Source: Sphingomonas sp. PAMC 26605
GTDB taxonomy: Bacteria > Pseudomonadota > Alphaproteobacteria > Sphingomonadales > Sphingomonadaceae
Direction: 5' to 3'
Assembly: GCF_000241485.1 (NCBI RefSeq)
Contig: NZ_JH584241.1
Coordinates: 1,101,435 to 1,165,434 of the forward strand
DNA: 64,000 bases
Part shown: in pieces, positions 59,198 through 64,000 of the stretch
How positions within the stretch are numbered: position 1 is the stretch's first letter
How the letters are laid out: the number at the start of each line of letters is the position of its first letter
Notes under the pieces: model-generated
What the model was told of the DNA's origin: nothing
Seen by the model: only the letters and a program-made list of their open reading frames with translations
Database searches by the model: none
Translations under genes and position numbers: made by a program

Positions 59198-60484
59198 GTG
59201 GCCGACGATACGATCTTCGCCTGTTCGAGCGGGCCACCTCCCGCTGCGATCGCGCTTATGCGGATCAGCGGCCCCGCGGCGCTCGACGTAGCGGGAAAGC
59301 TTGCTGGTGCTTTGCCCGCTGCGCGGCGCGCGGCCGTGCGCGCCTTGCGCGATCCAGCAGACGGGCATTTGCTCGATCGGGCGCTCGTTCTGGTTTTTCC
59401 CGCGCCCCATACCGCAACGGGCGAGGATCTGGTCGAACTCCATCTGCACGGCGGTCGTGCCGTCGTCGCGGCGGTTAGCGCGACGCTGGCGGCTTTCGCG
59501 GGCGTTCGCCAAGCCGAGCCAGGAGAGTTTACCCGACGTGCGCTGAGCAATGGCGTCATCGATCTTACGGCCGCAGAAGGACTGGGTGATCTGCTTAACG
59601 CCGAAACCGAGACACAGCGTCGCGCGGCTTTGCGGATCGCCGAGGGGGGCTTGCGCACCATTATCGAAGCCTGGACCGATCGCCTGGTCGATGTCGCCGC
59701 GCGCATCGAAGCACAGCTGGACTTTTCCGATGAGGACGAAGTACCCGCGGCCGCTGTCGCGGACATTGTCGATGAGATCGGCGAAGTCCGCGGTGCAATG
59801 GCGGAATTGCTTGCCGCTCCCCCGGTTGAGCGCTTGCATGACGGTGTCCGTGTCGTGATCGCCGGGCCCCCCAACAGCGGTAAGTCGACGTTGCTCAATG
59901 CCCTTACCGGTCGGGATTTGGCGATCGTCTCGCCGCTGTCGGGTACGACGCGCGACCGAATCGACGCATCGGTGACGCGGGGTGGGATCGCCTTTGTCCT
60001 TACCGACACTGCCGGGCTGACCGATGCGCCTAACGATATGGTCGAGCAGATCGGAGTGGCGCGCGCCGAGGCCGCGATCAGCGCGGCTGACGTCGTCTTG
60101 TGGCTCGGGGATACAGCGCCGTCCGATCCAGGCCATATCGCTATTCACGCCCGAGCCGATCTCCCCGAGCGCGCGATGCTTCCGCCCTTCTGTGACCTCT
60201 CGGTATCTGCCGAAACCGGCGCAGGAATCACGGATCTCTGGAATATGATCGCTGATCGCGCAGCAAATCTTTTGCCGATCGCCGATGCGATTGCGACGAA
60301 CGAGCGGCAGCGAGCTTTGCTTCGCGCTAGCTTTCAGCATCTCGCGCCTGATGCCCCCGATGACTTGATCGTCATCGCCGAGCACGTGCGCGGCGCAATT
60401 CGCTCGCTCAACGCGGTCACGGGTCGGGTCGGCACGGAAGATGTGCTCGACGCGATTTTCTCGCGGTTCTGCATCGGCAAGTGA
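59198..60484 (+). CDS. mnmE: tRNA modification GTPase MnmE
   Basis: A 428-residue GTPase that with MnmG adds the 5-carboxymethylaminomethyl group to wobble uridine 34 of several tRNAs. The N-terminal tetrahydrofolate-binding domain opens '[19 protein letters not shown]'. The G domain has '[20 protein letters not shown]' near residue 217 and 'LTDTAGL' near 267. The C-terminal catalytic motif is the final FCIGK (FCxGK). The start is GTG at 59198. Its stop is followed by one parS-like site at once, then mnmG. Confidence 0.95.
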   Translation: MADDTIFACSSGPPPAAIALMRISGPAALDVAGKLAGALPAARRAAVRALRDPADGHLLDRALVLVFPAPHTATGEDLVELHLHGGRAVVAAVSATLAAFAGVRQAEPGEFTRRALSNGVIDLTAAEGLGDLLNAETETQRRAALRIAEGGLRTIIEAWTDRLVDVAARIEAQLDFSDEDEVPAAAVADIVDEIGEVRGAMAELLAAPPVERLHDGVRVVIAGPPNSGKSTLLNALTGRDLAIVSPLSGTTRDRIDASVTRGGIAFVLTDTAGLTDAPNDMVEQIGVARAEAAISAADVVLWLGDTAPSDPGHIAIHARADLPERAMLPPFCDLSVSAETGAGITDLWNMIADRAANLLPIADAIATNERQRALLRASFQHLAPDAPDDLIVIAEHVRGAIRSLNAVTGRVGTEDVLDAIFSRFCIGK

Positions 60485-60500
60485 TGTTCCACGTGGAACA
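60485..60500. other. parS centromere site, perfect palindrome
   Basis: TGTTCCACGTGGAACA, a perfect 16-bp palindrome in the 61-nt gap between mnmE and mnmG, starting right after the mnmE stop codon. It matches the bacterial parS consensus bound by ParB. The parAB genes lie 2.5 kb to the right. Confidence 0.92.
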
Positions 60501-60545
60501 CGATCGGCTTTGACAGATTCGCCCGCGGCATCTAGCGCCACGCTT

Positions 60546-62390
60546 ATGAAAACGTTCGACGTCATCGTCGTCGGTGGCGGCCATGCCGGCACCGAGGCCG
60601 CGGCCGCAGCGGCGCGTCGCGGCGCCTCGACCGCGCTGATCACCTTCGACGCCCGAACCCTGGGAGCGATGTCGTGCAATCCCGCCATCGGGGGGTTGGG
60701 CAAAGGGCATCTCGTCCGGGAAGTCGACGCGTTCGACGGCTTGATGGCGCGCGCTACCGACGCAGCTGGTATTCACTACCGCATGCTCAACCGCAGCAAG
60801 GGCGCGGCGGTGCAAGGCCCGCGTGTCCAGGCGGATCGCCGCCGGTACGCCGCAGCGATCCAATCGATGCTCGCAGCCCAGCCCGGTTTGACCATCGTCG
60901 CGAGCGAAGTCGTCGCCCTGATTATCGGTACCGATGGATCCGTCGCGGGGGTGAGGCTTAGCGACGCCACGGCATTGCAAGCGCGCGCGGTGATCCTCGC
61001 GACAGGTACGTTCCTTGGCGGCCGGATGTTCTGTGGTGAAGAGCGGTCGGACGGTGGCCGCGTCGGGGAAGCGGGCGCCTCTTTGCTTGCGGCACAGTTG
61101 CGCGCAGCCGAGCTACCAATGGCGCGGCTTAAGACCGGAACGCCGCCACGGCTCGATGGGCGGAGCATCGACTGGGCGAGCCTCGAGCCGCAGGGTAGCG
61201 ATACCGACCCTTGGACGATGTCGCCGCTTTCGCGGCATCGCCCCCTCCCCCAGCTGCATTGCGCGGTCACCCGTACGACGCCCCGCACGCATGATATCAT
61301 CCGCGCGGGACTCGATCGGTCGCCGTTGTTCGGCGGCGCTATCGCAGGGGTCGGTCCACGCTATTGCCCTTCGATCGAGGACAAGATTCATCGCTTCGGT
61401 GATCGTGACGGCCACCAGATTTTTCTCGAACCCGAGGGGCTCGACGACGCGACGATCTATCCCAATGGCATCTCGACCTCGCTTCCGGTCGATATACAGG
61501 CGGCGATGCTTCGGACGATCCCCGGTCTCGAGGCGGTCAAAATGCTGACCCCGGGATACGCCGTCGAATATGACCATATCGACCCTCGCGCGCTGCTGCC
61601 GACGCTTGAGGTGCGCGCGCTACGCGGTCTTTTCTTTTGCGGCCAGATCAATGGAACGACCGGTTACGAAGAAGCGGCCGGCCAGGGGCTTGTCGCGGGG
61701 CTCAACGCCGCAGCGCGGGCGCTCGATCGTGCTCCGCTCGTGCTCGATCGAGCATCCTCGTATCTCGGCGTGATGATCGACGATCTTGTGTTGCAGGGCA
61801 TCACCGAACCCTATCGGATGCTGACCGCGCGAGCCGAGTATCGGTTGCGACTACGCGCCGATAATGCCGAGACCCGTTTGAGCCCGACCGCGGCAGCGCT
61901 CGGCTGCCTGTCCCAGTCGCGCATCGCGCGGCTTGAGCAGCGCGGTAATCACCGCGCGGAAATTGAACACCGGCTCCAGCGTCCGGTCGCGAGCGATGAG
62001 ATCGCGGCGAGCGGCGCCATGGTCGGCGCAGCCCCCGAGCAACGCTCAGCTGCGGCATGGCTGCGCGTTTCGGGGGTTACGCTTGCGATGGTCGCGCCCG
62101 ACCTCATCGACCGGTTCGACAGTGATCTGCTCGCGGAAACGGTCGAGGATGCTCGGTATGCGCCGTATCTGGCGCGACAGGAATCGGAAATTGCCGAGAT
62201 GCGCGCACAAGACACGATGGTCATACCAGCGACGCTGGACCTGGCGAGCATTCCCGGCCTGTCGACGGAAATGATCGAGCGGCTTACGACAGCCCGTCCG
62301 ACGACGCTTGCAGCCGCTGGCAGGATCCGCGGCATCACCCCGGCAGCCCTTACCGCGATCCTCTTGCAAATCCGGAGGAAAGCGGCGTGA
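60546..62390 (+). CDS. mnmG: tRNA uridine-5-carboxymethylaminomethyl modification enzyme MnmG
   Basis: A 614-residue FAD enzyme, the partner of MnmE in wobble uridine modification (also called GidA). The FAD motif is '[20 protein letters not shown]' at residues 4-23. '[20 protein letters not shown]' lies near residue 47, and the tRNA-binding C-terminal helical domain includes '[20 protein letters not shown]', near residue 423. The start ATG at 60546 is 61 nt after mnmE, with a parS site in the gap. Its stop overlaps the rsmG GTG start (GTGA). Confidence 0.95.
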   Translation: MKTFDVIVVGGGHAGTEAAAAAARRGASTALITFDARTLGAMSCNPAIGGLGKGHLVREVDAFDGLMARATDAAGIHYRMLNRSKGAAVQGPRVQADRRRYAAAIQSMLAAQPGLTIVASEVVALIIGTDGSVAGVRLSDATALQARAVILATGTFLGGRMFCGEERSDGGRVGEAGASLLAAQLRAAELPMARLKTGTPPRLDGRSIDWASLEPQGSDTDPWTMSPLSRHRPLPQLHCAVTRTTPRTHDIIRAGLDRSPLFGGAIAGVGPRYCPSIEDKIHRFGDRDGHQIFLEPEGLDDATIYPNGISTSLPVDIQAAMLRTIPGLEAVKMLTPGYAVEYDHIDPRALLPTLEVRALRGLFFCGQINGTTGYEEAAGQGLVAGLNAAARALDRAPLVLDRASSYLGVMIDDLVLQGITEPYRMLTARAEYRLRLRADNAETRLSPTAAALGCLSQSRIARLEQRGNHRAEIEHRLQRPVASDEIAASGAMVGAAPEQRSAAAWLRVSGVTLAMVAPDLIDRFDSDLLAETVEDARYAPYLARQESEIAEMRAQDTMVIPATLDLASIPGLSTEMIERLTTARPTTLAAAGRIRGITPAALTAILLQIRRKAA

Positions 62391-63001
62391 GCGAAGACGA
62401 GGCGCAAGACTGGATCGCACGCCATTTTGGCACCGAGGCGAAAGTCGGATTACAGCAACTGATCGACATCGTTGTTACCGAGAGCGCTCGACAAAATTTG
62501 ATCGCCCCATCGACGCTGTCGGCGATGTGGGTCAGGCACGTTGTTGATTCCGCGCAATTGGTCACGCTGGCGGCAGAGTCGGATGGGGTATGGCTCGATA
62601 TCGGGAGTGGTGCCGGCTTTCCCGGTCTGGTCGTCGCGACGCTGACCGATCGGCCGGTGATTCTGCTCGAGCCGCGTCGCCGCCGTGCCGAGTTCCTTTT
62701 GGTTGCAGCCGATGCGTTGGGCGTTAGCGATCGTGTGACGGTGCACTGCGCTCGCATCGAGGACGTCAAGATCACCGCCAATGTGATTTCGGCGCGGGCC
62801 GTCGCATCGCTGGACAGTCTTTTCACCTGGGGGTTGCAATGCGCATCTTCCGCAACGCGCTGGGTTCTGCCAAAAGGTCGAACGGCGCTTGCGGATATAG
62901 CCGCGGCGCAGGAGCATTGGGACGGAGTGTTTCACGTGGAACACAGCATCACCGACCCCGATTCGCTGATCGTAGTTGCATCAGGGGTGACACGCCGATG
63001 A
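62387..63001 (+). CDS. rsmG: 16S rRNA (guanine527-N7)-methyltransferase RsmG
   Basis: A 204-residue methyltransferase that makes m7G527 in 16S rRNA (streptomycin-binding region). '[20 protein letters not shown]' lies near residue 40 (family-type H-DS motif). The SAM motif '[19 protein letters not shown]' lies near 69, and '[20 protein letters not shown]' (here [13 protein letters not shown]) near 93. The start GTG at 62387 overlaps the mnmG stop. A parS-like site is embedded in its coding sequence at 62928. The stop overlaps the parA start (ATGA). Confidence 0.94.
   Translation: MSEDEAQDWIARHFGTEAKVGLQQLIDIVVTESARQNLIAPSTLSAMWVRHVVDSAQLVTLAAESDGVWLDIGSGAGFPGLVVATLTDRPVILLEPRRRRAEFLLVAADALGVSDRVTVHCARIEDVKITANVISARAVASLDSLFTWGLQCASSATRWVLPKGRTALADIAAAQEHWDGVFHVEHSITDPDSLIVVASGVTRR
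62928..62943. other. parS-like site inside the rsmG coding region
   Basis: TGTTTCACGTGGAACA, one mismatch from the palindromic parS consensus, within the last 75 nt of rsmG, where it encodes part of 'VFHVEHS'. It lies 55 nt before the parA start. Confidence 0.85.
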
Positions 63002-63792
63002 ACGTCATTGCCGTCGCGAATCAGAAGGGCGGGGTCGGCAAGACGACGACCGCGATCAACCTCGGTACGGCGCTTGCTGCAACGGGGCTGCGGGTGTTGT
63101 TGCTTGACCTCGATCCGCAAGGAAATTGTTCGACCGGGCTGGGCATTGCGCGCGCCGATCGCCACCATTCGACCTACGACATCCTGTTGGGCGAGACTTC
63201 GATCGAGACGGCCGCGATCGGCACCTGCGTCCCCAAGCTCGATATCGTTCCGGCGACCGTTGACCTTTCGGGCGCCGAAATCGAACTCGTCGAATATGAG
63301 GAGCGCACGCATCGCCTGTCGCGGGCCTTGGCGCGATCGGATCACCGCTGGGACGTCGTGCTGATCGATTGCCCGCCCTCGCTCGGTTTGCTGACGCTCA
63401 ATGCGATGGTCGCGTCGAACTCGCTGCTCGTGCCGCTGCAGTGCGAATTCTTCGCGCTCGAGGGCCTCAGCCAACTATTGAGCACGGTCGAGCGGATCCG
63501 CGAGCGCTTCAACCCGGCCCTTTCGATCATGGGCGTTGCGCTGACGATGCACGATCGCCGCAATCGGCTAACCGATCAAGTATCGAACGATGTCCGCGCG
63601 GTGCTCGGCCGGGTCGTTTTCGACACCGTCATTCCGCGTAACGTCCGCCTGTCCGAGGCGCCGAGCCACGGCCTGCCCGCGTTGATCTACGATTATCGCT
63701 GTCCGGGGTCGGAAGCCTATATCGCGCTCGCACGCGAGCTGATCGCCCGACTGCCGGCGATGGATACACCCCAACCTGCTAGGGCTGCATGA
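62998..63792 (+). CDS. parA: Chromosome partitioning ATPase ParA
   Basis: A 264-residue Walker-type ATPase that moves the origin region to opposite poles together with ParB bound at parS. The deviant Walker A is 'VANQKGGVGKTTTAINLG' at residues 6-23, Walker A' is 'LLLDLDPQGNCSTGLGI' near residue 36, and Walker B is 'VVLIDCPPSLGLLTLNAM' near residue 118. The length is typical of chromosomal Soj/ParA. The ATG at 62998 overlaps the rsmG stop, and its stop overlaps the parB start (ATGA). Confidence 0.96.
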   Translation: MNVIAVANQKGGVGKTTTAINLGTALAATGLRVLLLDLDPQGNCSTGLGIARADRHHSTYDILLGETSIETAAIGTCVPKLDIVPATVDLSGAEIELVEYEERTHRLSRALARSDHRWDVVLIDCPPSLGLLTLNAMVASNSLLVPLQCEFFALEGLSQLLSTVERIRERFNPALSIMGVALTMHDRRNRLTDQVSNDVRAVLGRVVFDTVIPRNVRLSEAPSHGLPALIYDYRCPGSEAYIALARELIARLPAMDTPQPARAA

Positions 63793-64000
63793 CCGACCCG
63801 ACGACCCCAATGACGCGCCCCAAGCCCCGCTCGGGGTTGGGACGCGGCCTTAACGCGCTGATGGGCGATCTGGCACGCGAAGAGCCCGTCGGCGAAGGCA
63901 AGGAAAATGCCTCGCCGGGTGTCCGATCGCTCCCGGTAGGATCGCTGACGCCGCATCCGGGGCAGCCGCGGCGGCATTTCGACGAAGCGGCGCTCGAGGA
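63789..64000 (+). CDS. parB: Chromosome partitioning protein ParB, N-terminal part
   Basis: The first 70 codons of parB; the gene continues beyond the right edge. The N-terminus 'RPKPRSGLGRGLNALMGD' holds the Arg-finger-like motif that stimulates ParA. 'RSLPVGSLTPHPGQPRRHFD' near residue 45 begins the ParB/Srx CTPase domain. ParB loads at parS and spreads as a CTP-dependent clamp. The ATG at 63789 overlaps the parA stop. The DNA-binding and dimer domains are outside the window. Confidence 0.95.
   Translation, partial: MTDPTTPMTRPKPRSGLGRGLNALMGDLAREEPVGEGKENASPGVRSLPVGSLTPHPGQPRRHFDEAALE

Overview
The window reads as chromosomal DNA of a high-GC alphaproteobacterium of the order Sphingomonadales (Sphingomonas-like). 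The evidence is the gene families (class I lysyl-tRNA synthetase, COQ9, ubiquinol-cytochrome c chaperone, a protein of the alphaproteobacterial TIGR02186 type, MmcB, DUF1491, an HWE-type kinase), the dense GC-rich coding, and the alphaproteobacterial origin neighbourhood hemE / rho / mnmE / mnmG / rsmG / parA / parB. No rRNA, insertion sequence, prophage block or CRISPR array was found.

Layout. 1-3018 (minus): start of an acetylpolyamine amidohydrolase-like gene, nhaA and lysS (class I). 3019-4339: an AT-richer spacer with palindromes, then a membrane-anchored GH19 lysin. 4402-7670 (plus): a DinG-like FeS helicase and SixA. 7674-9946: yceD and a cytochrome bc1 chaperone (minus), diverging from bamE and an RcnB-like gene. 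9997-18067 (minus): pbpC and a giant alpha-2-macroglobulin (yfhM), an envelope-defence pair. 18240-22473 (plus): a processive glycosyltransferase with an NfrA-C-like partner, then a TauE/SafE permease with its TIGR02186 partner. 22534-24566: a divergent ene-reductase and EamA exporter. 24576-28051 (plus): coq9, feoAB behind a Fur-box-like palindrome, and ssb. 28085-30032: an HWE kinase converging on a receiver-only regulator. 30097-33631 (minus): metW, a truncated GNAT remnant, metX and a Tat-type flavin amine oxidase. 33716-34636: an arogenate/prephenate dehydrogenase, followed by an inverted REP-like pair. 34751-37588 (minus): ftsE-ftsX-ydcF-plsC linked by 4-nt overlaps. 37752-39810: a zinc-ribbon membrane protein and a MATE transporter. 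39922-40008: tRNA-Leu(GAG). 40169-43022: a compact type III polyketide synthase / methyltransferase / flavoprotein cluster. 43038-48644: msrB, a PBP1A, a YgjP-like metallopeptidase, ycgN, a SCO protein, a periplasmic ankyrin protein and mmcB.

48695-64000 is the replication-origin domain. Left of about 55.1 kb the genes point left (sleB, DUF1491, hotdog thioesterase, ptsN, hpf, dnaQ, coaE, aroE, maf, ppsR). Right of it they point right (hemE, hemJ, rho, and, past the convergent ogt, a small DUF6489-like gene, mnmE, mnmG, rsmG, parA, parB). The 318-bp gap between ppsR and hemE has DnaA boxes, several palindromes and an AT-richer end with GANTC sites, which is the expected place and build of oriC. 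Three parS-like 16-mers flank it (48084, 60485, 62928), together with parAB.

The items I find most worth following are the origin/parS domain, the three-gene type III PKS cluster, the minimal NfrB/NfrA-C-like pair, the truncated acetyltransferase sealed inside the met operon, and the lone membrane-anchored lysin. Starts were chosen by ribosome-binding sites, overlaps and family lengths. They are inferred, not verified.
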